64,000 bases of DNA from Gloeopeniophorella convolvens (taxonomy: Eukaryota; Basidiomycota; Agaricomycetes; Russulales), in NCBI GenBank assembly GCA_022496205.1, contig WTXD01000001.1:1364001-1428000 (forward strand). The letters run 5' to 3'. A model generated the notes under the pieces. It was not told the DNA's origin. It made no database searches and saw nothing but the letters and a program-made list of their open reading frames with translations. How positions within the stretch are numbered: position 1 is the stretch's first letter; each line of letters opens with the position of its first letter. This document shows, one piece after another, positions 12,469-24,125 of this stretch. Position numbers and translations under genes: made by a program.

Positions 12469-14405
12469 ATGGAGGCTGGATTTATGAAAGATAAAGATGG
12501 GTTCAAAGTCCCCAGCACCCTTCCCCAGGACCTCCTCCTAATCCAGGACCTCGTCGGCCAAATTATCCCCCCTGAGCGGCCAGTCCCACAGGCGGCGGAC
12601 GACTCGATAGATAGCTCTGGGGAGGACACAGATAGTACAGATGAGGTTGAGGCGAACTTGGGCTTGAAGGACGAGAAACTGCCAAAGTGCGTCCTTGCTT
12701 TCGAGTTGCATTCGTGTATTCATGCTGACGCTCGAGCACACCGCAGGAGAGAGCCATCTGAGTCCTCCTCGGACTCGTCCTCAGACTCGGACTCTTCGGA
12801 TTCAGACTCCGAGAGCGAGAAAGAGCGCGACGCCGACAAAAAGCCTGTGAAGCAGCAACAGCAGGCGGCAGAGGACGAAGAGGAGGACGAGGAGGGCGGC
12901 GGGCCCGCTGCAGGGGTGCCGCTTCACACCAAAAACGAGCTGTTGGAGCTGGACGTGATGGTGCCCACTATCACCGAGGTCAGCCCTGACGAGCAGCTCG
13001 AGCCCGTGGGCGAGGTCATGAGCATCGTGAACAACGTCGTGATCGTCAGGGGCACCGCGTCAGGGACGCGGCGCGCGTCTGAGCACGCGCTCGACGCAGA
13101 GACGCTGCTCGTCTTCGACGACCGGCGCGTCCTGGGCCATGTAGGTATCTCCTTATGCAACCCATGCAGCTGGCTGACAGCAGCCCGTGCAGATCCACGA
13201 GACGTTTGGCCCGACGTTCCAGCCAATGTACCAGATCCGCTTCAACAGCGCGTTCCCGCTCGACGCGGAGCAGGTGCGCGTCGCGCGCCCCGTGTTTCAC
13301 GTCCCGAGACGCAGCAAGTACGTCTTTGTCGCGGAGCTCGCGAGGCTGCGCGGGAGCGACGCGAGCAATGTGCATGATGAGGAGCCCGCGGAGTACGAGC
13401 TTGAGTTTTCTGACGACGAGGCGGAGGCGGCGCACAAGGCGAGGCTCAGGGAACGGTGCGTCCCCCTATCCTCACTATCTTCGGCTGGACTGATGCGGAT
13501 CTATGCTGTCAAGACGCCATGCCTCGCGGGAGCCGAGCGTCCCTGCATCGCCGGCGCATATGCGCGACCAGGACATGGATGCGTCGTACGGCACAAATCC
13601 CTACGCCGAGCACGGCGCGTATGACATGGACTTGGACTACGGCGCGGGGCCTTCGCGTCCCGCACCCGTGCCTTACGACGACCCATACTCGGACGCCTAC
13701 CATCAGCCAGAAGCCAGCACCAGTGCGCCGGCGCTGCCCTCTTCGCTTCCGCCCAAGCCGGAAAGTCGGCCTGGGCGGGGTACTGGGAGAAATGACTATG
13801 GGCAAGGGCACAATGGACGCGATGGTCAGCGGCCGCATCAGAATCGCGATTCCCGCGGGCGCGGCCGGGGACGCGGTCGTGGTCGTGGTCGCGGTCGCGG
13901 TCGCGGATGGGGGCGCGGCGACGACTCTGAGCGCGGACAGGCTCCATACGGTGCGGAGGACCGTAGCGCCCACACTCCGAGGCCCTTATCGCCGACCTCG
14001 GCCATTATCGCGCAAGCTACGGGACAATATCCCTCCAACGCCCTATCACCCTCTGAATATGTCGGTGGCACTGGTTACTCTCAGTACCAGCAGCCGCCAC
14101 AGTTCAATCTCGGGCAACAGCAGCAGTATTCGCCCGTGCAACAGCCCTTCGCGGCACAACAGCAGCAGCAGCAGCAGTTTGTGCAGCCGCACATAAATCC
14201 TCTGTTTGCAGCGAGGTTTGGCTTTAATCTGGACGCGATGCCTCCACAGCAGCAGCAGTATCTTGCGTATTCGCAATATCTTCCGCCGCCGCCGCAAGGA
14301 TACAGTGACGGGAGCGGGCAGAGCTGGGACGGGCAGTGGGATCCCAATCAGGCGCGTGCCAGCTCACAAGACCACGCTCCTGGCCACAGCGGTTCAGGCG
14401 CTTGA
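12469..14405 (+). CDS. NAF1: H/ACA ribonucleoprotein assembly factor NAF1
   Basis: Nuclear factor that escorts the H/ACA pseudouridylation complex during assembly before Gar1 replaces it. The start at 12469 (MEAGFMKDKDGFKVPSTLPQ) was chosen over an upstream in-frame ATG at 12385. An acidic Ser-rich region follows (about 12750-12850). Then comes the Gar1/Naf1 core: LEPVGEVMSIVNNVVIVRG, LLVFDDRRVLGHIHETFGP, FQPMYQIRFNS and ARPVFHVPRRSKYVFVAEL. The tail carries EEPAEYELEFSDDEAE, an uninterrupted series of about ten Arg-Gly dipeptides (about 13855-13910) and long Gln tracts ending at 14405. Introns lie at about 12688-12747, 13141-13191 and 13456-13511, each restoring the frame. RG repeats suit RNA contact. 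Identification rests on the core domain. Confidence 0.85.
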
Positions 14406-14669
14406 CTGTACTTTATTTCGTTGTTTGATACATAATCTGGACGTTCCGGACGTTCGTCGCAATAAAGTAGAATAATAAGACCTGTTCGCTGTCATGAGTA
14501 AATGGCGTTGAGAGTGCTCGCCGCGCCGCCGCCCACGACGCCGAGTTAGAAGGAATTTGAGTGAAGTGTCACCATAACGGGGCAGAGCGCAACAGCGCAC
14601 AGCGGCGACGACGCCCACCCCCTCCTACTATCCCACTCTTCAAAACTACGCCTTTCGCTGCCTCGCGGC

Positions 14670-16827
14670 ATGCCTCGGCGCGCCTCTGCATCCTCCTCGC
14701 TGCCCACGCCCACCGCGCCAGCACATCCATCACCCGCCGCAGCGTCCGCCGACCCGTCCGCTCCGTCGCCAGCCAGTGCCGCTGGCCCGTCCTCGGCCCT
14801 CACCGCGAGCCCCGCCGGGGCTTCGCGCCCTCGGCGCATCATGCCCTCGCGCGCCCGCAGGGGTGGCCCGGGCGTCGGCACCAGCGACGTCGACACCCAG
14901 ATCCTCGAGACGCTCCGCCGGCGACGTGCGTGTCCTGCATCTCTCCCCCCTGCCCCCGCCCGCCCCCTCACGCGTGCGCGCTCCTCCTTACAGGCGAGAA
15001 TGACCCCCTGGTCCCGGCGCACACGCAACTGCTGCTCACGACCAACTCGGCGCGCGTGCGCGCGTTCGGGGACGGCACGGACGGCGCGGGGCTCAACACG
15101 TCTGCGTACGAGCGGTACTTCGACAAGCCCGAGGTAATACGCGCGTACCGCGACCAGCAGCTCATCCAGACGCCCGAGTTCACGCTCCTCTCAGAGCACG
15201 AGGCGGTCGGGGGACGCTTCCGGCCGCGTGGGCAGGAGGACGTGCGTACTTCTTCCTCCCCTCGACCCCGCGCGCGGCGAGGCTGACACACCGCGCGCGC
15301 GCGCGCACAGGAGGGCATCGACACGTCCGACGCGGCGTACGAGAAGCGGCACCGCAAGTACGAGGCGTTCGAGAAGCGCCAGCGCCTGCGCGAAAAGGAG
15401 AAGCTCAAGCACGAGCACTACAAGCTCAAGGAGCGCATCGAGCAGCTGCGCGCGCTCGAGCCCGCCGCGTTCCTCGGCGTGCCCGACGCCGTCTTTGCGA
15501 GCTCGCCGCGCCCGCGCGAGGACGAGCCCACCGACGCGGACGAAGCGCCGCCCGCGCCGCACAGCGAGGGCGACTGGCGCAAGCGCCAGATGCTCGACGT
15601 AGCGAACGGGCTTGAGGCGCGCTACCGCACCCTGCTCGACACGGCGCCCCGCACGCTCGAGCCACCACCACCCGCGCCGCCCCCCGCGCCGCCCCCAGTC
15701 CCTGCGCCAGCATCCACGCCAGCACCAGCCCCCGCGCCACCACCGCCTGCACCCCCTCCACCCCGCCCCGCACGCGCGCCCTCCCCCGCGTCCACCAGCA
15801 CCACCGCCCCGCGTACGCACCGCGCCATCTCCCCCCGCCACCGGCAGAGGTCATCGAGCTCGACAGCGATGGCGAAGAGCAGCCGCCGGGCGCGACCATC
15901 AAACCCGAGCCCCGTGCGCCCATCCCGCGCGCGGAGCCCGAGTCCCTGAAGCTGCGCATCCGCTTCCCCGCGCGGCCCCCCGTCCCCACGCCCGTATCAA
16001 CACCCGCGCCCGTCTCTGCGCCCACAGCGAGCCCGTCGCCCTCGCCGACGCGTCCGCGGCCCAAGCCGATCTTCAAGGACCCCGCCGCGCCGGGACCGTA
16101 CGCGCGCGTGCCGTTCGCGCGGCGCATGTCCAGCCTAGACGGTAGCGGGATGGCCGCGCCTGCGTCTGCGCCGGCCTCGCCGTTTCCCCTCTCTGCGCCG
16201 CCCGCCGTGGCGCCGGCAGCTGCGGCGGCGGAGCCCGCGCACCCGGCGCTGCGGCGGCGTCCCGGGCGGCCGGCGGCGGCGCAGCCGAAGCAGGAGAGCC
16301 CCGCCACGGCGTCGCTGCCGACGTCGACGCCGTCGCCCTTCCACGCGCACGCACACGCGCACACACGCCCGCGCAAGCGGCGGCGCGAGTCGCTCTCGGA
16401 TTACTCGGGCGAGGAGGCTGGCGAGGAGGAGGTGGGGGAGGTAGACGACGACGACGGGTGGCGCGCGTGCGCGCTGTACCGCGCGGCGGAGCGGCACGCG
16501 GGCGCGCCGAGCGCGCGCAAGACGCAGCGGCTCGTCGGGCTGTTCGGGATGCGCAGTTTTCCCGAGCTGGAGCTGTACGACTGGGAGGTGCCGCTGTGGG
16601 CGCTGCCGCGCGGGGACGCGCGGGTGCCGCGGGAGCTGTTCGAGGACGAGCTGGGCGAGGGTGGGGATGGCGTCGACGCGGATGGGACGGAGGACGGGGA
16701 CGAGACGCGGTACGGGGACGAGGAGCACGCGAAGGAGGACGCGGGCGGCGGCGGTGCGATGCAGCGCGGCGATTCGCCTGAGAGCGAGGTCGATAGCCAG
16801 GCGACGGAGGAGCTGATGTTGTTCTAG
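14670..16827 (+). CDS. Probable Sas4-like chromatin protein
   Basis: Start MPRRASASSSLPTPTAPA, a Pro/Ala/Ser-rich disordered N-terminus. A conserved-looking middle follows: YERYFDKPEVIRAYRDQQ, PEFTLLSEHEAVGGRFRPRG, then a charged helix AAYEKRHRKYEAFEKRQRLR running into KLKHEHYKLKERIEQLRAL. That helical block resembles, from memory, the conserved region of 'something about silencing' subunit 4 proteins of histone acetyltransferase complexes. A proline-rich stretch, a basic NLS-like RPRKRRRESLSD (about 16360-16395) and an acidic C-terminus follow. Introns at about 14925-14994 and 15243-15310 keep the frame. A third, only 35 bases long (about 15811-15845), is needed to join PASTSTTAP to AEVIELDSDGEE. 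Very GC-rich. The nuclear role is inferred. Confidence 0.5.
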
Positions 16828-17073
16828 TGTACTTACTTACCCTTCTGCACACCACCTACACGCTGTCTGGAATTTGCTTTTCTTCCTGCCTCGCTTTCCT
16901 CTCTGTACGCTTTCATTGTGGGACTAATGACCAATGATATCTTATTCGTTATTTGAGGGGCGGAGCATGTGCGGAGAGAGGTCTATATTATCACTATAAG
17001 GAACGGGACAGCTATGCGCAGCTGACAACGACGTGTATGTGTATGCCGAGTACTCGCACCCATCCACCATGGC

Positions 17074-18242
17074 TCAGGCGTGCGCGACGCGGCTTGGCTG
17101 CGCGAACCCGCCAATAATGTGCAGCGCCACGCGGCGCTGCTCAAGCGAGACATCACGCTGCGCGGCGAGCGCATGGCGCGCGGTGCGCATGGCGGGGAAG
17201 CGCGAGCCGTCCTTGCGCGCGCCGACGCGCCGGGGCAAGAAGCGCGAGTAGTCGCCCGCGCTGCGCTCGAGCACGCTGCGCACGCGCGCGGACGTCGCGG
17301 CGCGCGCGGGGAGCGCGGTGCCTGCGACGGCCGGCGCGTTGCTCGCGCCGAAGAGCGTCGTCAGATTCGTGCTGTCCAGTGCGGTGAGCCGCGCGCGGCG
17401 TTCTACTGGGTAGGGATTGGGAGCGGGGGCGCGCGCAGGAGCACGCTCAGCTTTCCGGGTGGTGGACTTCTCGACCCGAGGGGTACGGGTGGGTGCAGGC
17501 GAGTCGGTTTTGATAGCGGAGGGGATACGCCGGGTCATGCCCTGGGGCTTGGTCTTGGCAGCTGGGGTAGCTGAGGTTGCCTGCCTCCCCGCGGCTTGTT
17601 CCCTGCGGGGTGCTGACACCCTCTGGGAGCCTTGCACGCGGTCTTGGAAGCGGCCTTGGGCAGAGCCTTGAGTAGGGTTTTGGGGGCGACTGTGCGCGGG
17701 ACCTTGGCGGTTGTTACCGGAGAACTTCTTCTCGCGCGCTTTGAGGCGGTCGGAGAAGTTCAGAGAGACGAGACCGTCGCCCCAAGCTGACGACGTGGAC
17801 GCAGCAGCCTTCCTGGACGCAATGTAGCGCTGATCCTCCAGAGTCAGTGCGTTAGGGCTCTTGTCATTACGTCGAACCTGGTGAGCAGCTGGAAAGACTA
17901 TTGTGAGGGTGGATGCTCGCAAGCACCAAGAGCCACATACAGGAGTTACGCCCATTATCCCGAGCGGCGCGAGCAGCAGACTTTTTGGCCACCGACACAT
18001 TTTCTGGATAATCAGGTTAGATGCAAGTCGTAGCAGAGTAACCAAAGACGCGCACTGATGTCGATTCCTCCAAAGTTGCTCGCCAGCGGTCTCTTCAAGA
18101 GACGCGGTGGCAGCGCTGGCGCGCCCGCCGTCGCGGCGACACCCGGAGCAGCGCCGGTATCTTTCCTCGGCAGTGTGCTCGAGGAATAGCAGCGCGCAGG
18201 GCCCCTGGAAAGGAGCTGACGCGGGGCAGCGCGGGAGAACAT
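17074..18242 (-). CDS. D1: mitochondrial-type basic protein, unknown
   Basis: I do not recognise this family. The start at 18242 gives MFSRAAPRQLLSRGPARCYS, a textbook mitochondrial targeting sequence (Arg-rich, no acidic residues, RCYSS cleavage-like site). Three exons join through introns at about 18056-18000 and 17950-17890 to ALTLEDQRYIASRKAAA, DGLVSLNFSDRLKAREKK and a long basic Gln/Arg/Pro-rich region. The conserved-looking end includes LDSTNLTTLFGASNAPAV and VALHIIGGFAQPSRVAHA. It could be a mitochondrial ribosomal or RNA-binding protein, but that is only inference from charge and targeting. It shares a bidirectional promoter of about 155 bases with gene A1. A decayed copy of both lies at 19995-21384. 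Confidence 0.6.
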
Positions 18243-18396
18243 GACGGGGTTGAGTGCGGGAGGACGAAAAGCAAAGCCCGGCGCGAGACGCCCGCAGGAA
18301 CGTCCTGACCTGCCATTTCCGGACGCGTCTTCCTCTCTTCTCTCAAGATGGCCCATCTCTGCGCAAACAATTCATTTTCTCTCCCACACCACTCGT

Positions 18397-19105
18397 ATGG
18401 TCATGGACGACGAGTTACTGCACCTCAAAATGCGGTGCGAAGTCCTCGAGATCGACAAGCGCGTCGAGGCTCTTCGATCTGAAGAACTCCGCAAGCTGTT
18501 GCTTTCAGAGCAGACTCGGCCACAGCAGGAGCTGCGGGACGTCCGCGAGCATCGTGGAGACTCAACAATTGAAGTTGAAGTGCAAGCAGAACCTGACGTT
18601 ATTGAGACACCTCCGGTCCAGGTGACGGTGCCAGTGCTGCAGGAGGATCGCAGGGGACCAGCGTGCACAACCTGGTTGTCGCAGAGCTGTATGAGATGGT
18701 TCTCAAAAAGAAGATCACCACCACTGCATACAGAATGGGTATAGCAGCACTTGAAGAGGAGAGTGGCATTCAGATCATGCCTGCGCCGCCCACAACAGTG
18801 AGGGGGACCTGGCCTGGAACTACACCACGGGGCCTTGTTCGGGATGATGTACTACAAAGGGTCAAGGTACTGGTTCCACTGATACAGATGCTACTATTCT
18901 GACAAAGCTTGTTTAGTGCAGGAGGTGTGCTACTGATGGTGAAATTTGCCAAGTGGACAAGACCAAGCGGTTTGTTGCTTGCAATCACTGCCGCGTCTGT
19001 CGTGCCCGCTGCGAGTTTCCCACCAGAGTTCCGAACAAACCACAAAGAGGACGAAGGCGCCTGGAGGTGTGCATCAGGAAGAGAAAGAGCCTGAGTTGTA
19101 GATGA
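18397..19105 (+). CDS. A1: helical motif plus twin Cys-cluster protein
   Basis: About 200 residues, unknown family. Exon 1 (18397-18597) starts MVMDDELLHLKMRCEVLEID and carries the array's shared motif K-x2-C-x2-L-x3-K-x2-E-x2-R-x2-E-L. Exon 2 (18654-18866) reads GTSVHNLVVAELYEMVLKKK followed by ITTTAYRMGIAALEEE, a short SHOCT-like helical pattern shared with family B. Exon 3 (18917-19105) encodes CRRCATDGEIC, ten residues, then CNHCRVCRARC, that is two C-x2-C-x6-C half-sites, and a basic tail ending RKRKSLSCR. The pattern suggests a zinc-binding, possibly DNA-binding, module. The first intron (18598-18653, 56 bases) is required; without it the frame breaks. Head to head with D1. Confidence 0.6.
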
Positions 19106-19109
19106 CCCT

Positions 19110-19990
19110 AGGAGCGAAGAGCTGTTCCATGACAGAACCAAGAGACACCTAACTGTACAAGTAATTTACTGATATTCCCACATCCGTTTGATGCGGTCTT
19201 ACGGGAGTGATGCGAGGCAGGACGGCGGAATGGGTGCGGGACAGGAACAAGGGAGAAGAGTGAGGATGCCATGAATGTTTCACGCGCTCGTGTTCGCAAT
19301 TGTTTGTGATAGTCCAATCGGCGAGGGCCTTAGGACGCGCGAATCTGAAGACGACACGCGGGTCGAACGTTTGAACATTGAAGAATATCGAGAACGACGC
19401 CCAGATGAGTTTTGCGCCGCGCGAATCGCCGGCTCAAGAGCGTGCGCGCAATATAGGTGGTAGTACATAAGAGCAGACCATAGGAGGAAAAGCGGATGCA
19501 TGATGATGATGACGTATAAACGGACGGTAGACAGGCAGCAACCGAATTGCCATGCAAGAAATGGAGAGGCGCCGCGAAGAAAAAAGGAAACAGGAGGGGA
19601 GGGAGGGTGATGCAGACAAGCCCTGGCCGGGAGAGAGAAGCGCTCAGAAATGGAAGACGACACGACGACTAGCAAGGACCTACCTGGTAGAGAGAGAGAA
19701 GTGCTGGGACTCAGGAGACTCTCAACGCACTCGACGATCCTGCCACGTAAGGGGAGGTGGGGGTCCCACTCGGATCCGCCCTTCCGCAACAGCGCAGCTA
19801 GAACAACCCCGTGCCAATAGTCCCTGACTCGATTCGGTCAGCTGATTGATCCCATAGCAAACGTACTACTCGTATACCGACGAGACTCGTACCTTGAGGC
19901 TTGGAATACCTGTGCGTGCGGCGGAGCCGCGACACCGACCCGCCGATTGGACTTTTGTGGACATGCTTGTTTGACGCTTAAACCCAGTCG
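19110..19990. other. Spacer between A1 and the D2 remnant
   Basis: Contains only short, mutually shadowing open frames on both strands and a poly-purine stretch near 19560-19610. No protein family recognised. It separates the two D/A duplication units. Confidence 0.4.
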
Positions 19991-19994
19991 ACCA

Positions 19995-20566
19995 TGGAAC
20001 CGGCTTTGGGCAGAGCCTTGGTTAAAATCTTGGGAGCGACCGCGTGCGGAACCTTGGCGGTTGTTGCCGGAGAGCTTCGTCTCACGCGCTTTGAGGCCTT
20101 CTCAGGCGGTCAAAGAGGCTCGAGAGACGAGGCCGTCGCCCCAAGTTGACGATGCGGACACAGCAGCCTTCCGGGATGCATCGAAGGGCTAGTCCTCTAA
20201 GGTCGATGCATCAAAGCTCTTGCCGTGACCTCGGGTCTGGAGAGACTACTGTGAGGTTGGATGTTTGCAAGCACCAGGAGCCACGTACAGGGGTTACGCT
20301 CGTTGTCCCGAAGAGCGTGAGCAGCAGGCTTTTCTCCACCGACACATCCTCCCGTAGCAGCGTAAACAGAGACGCGTACGGACGTCGACTCCTCCAAAGT
20401 TGCTCGTCCAGCGGTCCCCTCAAAAGGCGCGGTGACAGCGCTGACGCGCTCGCCGTCGCAGCGATACCTAGAGCTGCGTCGGCGGTATTCCTCGGCAGAG
20501 TAGCTGAGGAATGGCGACACGCAGTGCCCCGAGAAAGGGCTGGCGTAGGGCAGGGCGGGAGAACAT
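19995..20566 (-). pseudogene. D2: decayed copy of D1
   Basis: The minus strand repeats D1 exon sequence with clear nucleotide identity, for example the block giving STWGDGLVS and LKARETKLSGNNRQG, and the start MFSRPALRQ near 20566. Stops and frameshifts interrupt it: an in-frame stop follows LED where D1 has LEDQRY, and the leader region is shifted. Sequence matching the D1 C-terminus is missing beyond about 19995. Its promoter side, shared with A2, remains very similar to that of D1/A1. This is the broken half of a duplicated head-to-head pair. Confidence 0.7.
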
Positions 20567-20725
20567 GACAGGGTTGAGTGGATCCAGGAGGGAAAGCTCG
20601 GCGCGAAAGGCCACGGGAACGTCCCGACCTGCCATTTCCGGACGCGTCTTCCTCTTCCGACTTCTCTTCTCTCAAGATGGCCCGCCTGCGTGCAAACAAT
20701 TCATTTTCTCTCCCACACCGCCTGT

Positions 20726-21384
20726 ATGATCATGGGCGACGAGTTACTGCGCCTCAAAATGCGGTGCGAAATCCTCGAGGTCGACAAGCGCGTCGAGGCT
20801 TTTCGATCTGAAGAACTCCGCAAGCTGTTGCTTTCCGACTCAGATCAGATTCGTGATCGGCAACAGCACGACGTCCGCGAGCGTCGCAGTGACCCAAAAA
20901 AAGTTGAAGTGGAAGCAGAGGATGTCATTGAAATTACCTCTGATTCAGAAGATGGTACTGTAGAGGAAGTGGAGGGGACCAACGTGCACAACTTGATTGT
21001 TACGGAGCTGTATGAAATGGTTCTCAAAAAGAAGATCACCACCACAGAATACAGAACGGGTATAGCAGCACTTGGAAAAGAAAGTGGCACCCAAATCATG
21101 CCTGTGCCGCCCACAACAGTGAGGGGGACCTGGCCTGGAACTACACCGCGGGGCCTCACTCCGAGGGATGATGTGTTGCAAAGGGTCAAGGTACCGGTTT
21201 CATTCAGAATACGGATGCTATGATTCTGATAATACTTGTTTGTAAGTGTAGGAGGTGTGCTCGCGATGGTGAAACCTGTCGGGTCGACAAGTCTAAGCAA
21301 ATTCTTGCTTGCAACCATTGCCGCATATGTCGTGCCCGCTGTGATTTTCCCGGTGGAGTCCCTGAGAAATTACAAAGAGCATGA
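20726..21384 (+). CDS. A2: second helical motif/twin Cys-cluster protein
   Basis: Paralogue of A1, also about 200 residues. It starts MIMGDELLRLKMRCEILEVD, with the shared motif fully kept, then an acidic stretch (EITSDSEDGTVEEVEG) where A1 has an intron. LYEMVLKKKITTTEYRTGIA and TTVRGTWPGTTPRGL follow. A 56-base intron (21191-21246) leads to the Cys exon: CRRCARDGETC and CNHCRICRARC, all seven Cys positions kept. It then ends early (PEKLQRA), lacking the basic Arg/Lys tail of A1. The reading frame is clean, so A2 may still be expressed even though its divergent partner D2 is dead. Confidence 0.6.
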
Positions 21385-21660
21385 AAGCGCCTGGGGGCGG
21401 GCATCGGGAGAAAAGGGAAGGGCCACAAGCTGTAGATGACCCAGGGAGTGTAGGCATTTAATGCAGTGTATGAAAGTGGAATGATTTGATACGTACAAGC
21501 ACTGTAAAGTTGTATGGTTTCTGGTAGCATCAAGTGCATTTGCACGGAGGAAGCACCGGCACCACGACAACCTCACCAACAACCATCAAGCGGGTGTTGA
21601 GAAGCTTGGGTTATCAACATCCATCACACTTTCTTTTCTCCCACATTCCTTCACTCACCC

Positions 21661-22500
21661 ATGTCCGTCGACAGAGATCGCGAACAGCTGCGACGGGATC
21701 TCGAACGGTACAAAAAACTCTGCACAGTCCTTCAATACGAGAAGGAGCTGGAGACGAGGCGAGCCGAAGAGTATAGTAAAATGCTCGTCAAGGACATCGA
21801 CGCCGCTGAGCTGCAAGTGCAACACCCCACTAGAGTGGCTCGTTCATCCTATGAACTCCAGAGATTACAACCGCCGTCGCCGCTGAGGCCATCACCGCCA
21901 AGAGAAGGCCCCGCGGCCACCGTCTCCGCAGCCGACCGGCATCAGCGATGGCAAATTTCAAGCTCACCACTGACGAGCTCAATCACCGTACGCCATACCC
22001 CGAAGCATCCAGATACCATCTGATAACCACAGACGGAGGACCTCAGGCAACAGCTCGAGGAGATACGAGCATCCCAAGGCAACGCGCATATTGACGTAAA
22101 ACCAGTCCGGAACGCCGCGGAAAGTAGCAAGACAGCTACCCGTGTCCCACCAGATGGACCAGATGGACCTAATAGCAACAGTCTGTACACATCGGTCAAA
22201 ACTGCCCTCCTGGACAAGCTCCTGTACGAAGAGATCTCCAGCGACACGTACGAGGCATCTGTGTTGGCGTTAGAAGAGGAGAGGAATCGCCCCATCGAAC
22301 CGAACGCCGACGAGATACAGCTACTTCACGTCAAGATTGGACCTCCACGCAGCCCCAAAAAGCGCACGAGGAGCCGGGAGACCGACATGAGGAGCCCAGA
22401 GAAGAAGTTGATGAAGAGAAAGCGTCAAGAGGTCAGCGTCAGTGATAACAAGGGTAAAGGTCGAGAGCGGGGGAGCACGCCTATTTCTATCTCAGAATGA
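21661..22500 (+). CDS. B1: coiled-coil nuclear-type protein
   Basis: About 264 residues, unknown family. Exon 1 (21661-21987) starts MSVDRDREQLRRDLERYKKL and carries the shared motif (YKKLCTVLQYEKELETRRAE). A Pro-rich segment follows (PPSPLRPSPPREGPAATV). A 45-base intron (21988-22032) with a CTGATAAC branch-like site leads to TEDLRQQLEEIRASQGN, then LYTSVKTALLDKLLYEEISS and DTYEASVLALEEERNRPI, the SHOCT-like pattern also found in A. The tail is strongly basic (SPKKRTRSRETD, KKLMKRKRQEV) and ends STPISISE. Predicted nuclear. B2 at 28272 is a close paralogue with the same intron. Confidence 0.6.
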
Positions 22501-22739
22501 CTTCTTGGTGCGTTGAGTTTATGCATGTCACTGGGATGCTCATTGAAGGGCGAACAGGTATTCAGGAACCGAAGACGAACCTCTCTAGAAGGGATTTCGT
22601 CCATTTTACCCGACAAAACGCATGCAGATGACCTCTGCAGCTGTTCGATACAACGCAGAATATCTTGGTGAACTGTGTATCACTTGCTCGCCAATTCAGA
22701 TCCTCGCGGCGTTAGTCCTGCTGGAGCAGATCATGGATA

Positions 22740-24050
22740 TCTGAAACTCTAGACCTTAACGATCACAGGCGTACCTCTCGGGGCCGGTACGAAGGCGGTT
22801 AGGCGCACACGGCTGTCAACCTCGGTCCTATCAGAGTGCACAAACTGTCCGCGACGCTGAGAGATTTCATTCTCCCCGGTCTGGACTGCACGGTGAGTGA
22901 CATTCCCAGAGCTGTCGAGGACTCTCGGACGTAGATTGACGGCCGATGTTTGCATGTAGAAGCTTGGCCGTTCCGAAAGTTAGCTACGAATATAGGTCAC
23001 TTCTCGTCGCCGTGGCTGCGGATAGCTACCACATGTTCAGCAGCAACCGACCCAGAACAGGCAGGGGCCCATGCGGGCCAATGTAGGGCCTCCTTGGGTT
23101 GCGTCGCTCAGTCACACATTAACAGCAGGTTATGGAGGACATCTCCTCGGATTGGCAGAGGATCAAATTTGCGACGGTGTAGATTGTGTGCAGGTGCGTT
23201 GAAGGGATGTTGGTGGTCTGGCACGGCCCGGTCCTCTGGTTGATCGTGGTTGCGCACTGAGCATTCCCATCTGGCTCTTCGCAAAACGCTGCCGGCAGTG
23301 CCGTGGTGCCTCCGGCACCCTTGCAAGGGCTCCTTAAGGGTCTTTGTGCGATAGTACCGCTGCCAGTCGGTCCGAGTTGCACTTGAGTGTTCGCAGGCTG
23401 GAGTCTGTAGCTCCCGGATTTGGGCGTCTGTTGCTCGGCAGCCCGCTGCTCTGGCGGAACGCGACGAATCTAGGTCGGAATCGTAAATATGCTCGTAAGG
23501 AACCGAATGTTCTTGGGAAAACGGCCTTTGCGAACTGACGAAACGAGTCTTCACCAGGGATTATATGCGTGGCAGAGACAAGGTGCGCACCGGAGCAAAT
23601 AGCTCACCGCCGGGTGACAGGATACGGTCCGTTCCTGAATCAGAACTCGAAGGCCACTCGATGAAGGAGGATGTTGCGGATGTGTTGGGAATGAACCTGC
23701 ACCAGAGGTGACACCTTGGGCCTGGGAGCAGCCTCCAGCGTGCCCCAAAGCGGGGCAGCACCGGATTGCAGCGGGGCCTCCGCACAGGGTCGGACTGCTT
23801 CTGGCTAACCCCCGCAATCCGACGCTTCGGGTTGAGGAGAGCATGATGGGTGTGTAACGTCTGATAGAATAGAGCTGTTGTAGAAACGCCCGCGACTCTG
23901 AGCTTCGGAGTCGGAGCTCTGACTAGCCCTGACCGGTCCGGTAATTCGCACAGGTCGGACGGACCGTCCGTCGCTGCCACACTGAACTTCACCGGAAACA
24001 TCTTCGTCTCGAAATCAAGCGCATATTCCACAAAAATGCAATCGCTCGCA
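22740..24050. repeat. Spacer block X1 between B1 and C1 (duplicated at 29.4 kb)
   Basis: This block is repeated at about 29440-30700 with obvious but diverged identity, including the minus-strand text for VAFRQSSGLPSN and ELFAPVRTLSLP. Minus-strand frames in both copies are interrupted by stops and the copies do not keep one frame. I therefore read it as a decayed gene or non-coding spacer rather than a live gene. Its right end contains the upstream element common to C1 and C2. Confidence 0.5.
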
Positions 24051-24125
24051 CGCGAACCGTCTTAAGTATAATTGACGAGCACTCTTCAGGCCAGTGCTCT
24101 GTTCCTTGGACCTCTCCAACCCAGC

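Noticed and set aside
13855..13910. Regular GGTCGT/GGTCGC repeat as a possible minisatellite
   Set aside because: It encodes the RG-repeat tail of NAF1 in frame and is explained by the protein.
15426..16376. Long minus-strand open frame opposite the Sas4-like gene
   Set aside because: Made of Ala/Arg/Gly codons produced by the very GC-rich sense strand. No domain, and the plus-strand reading has conserved text.
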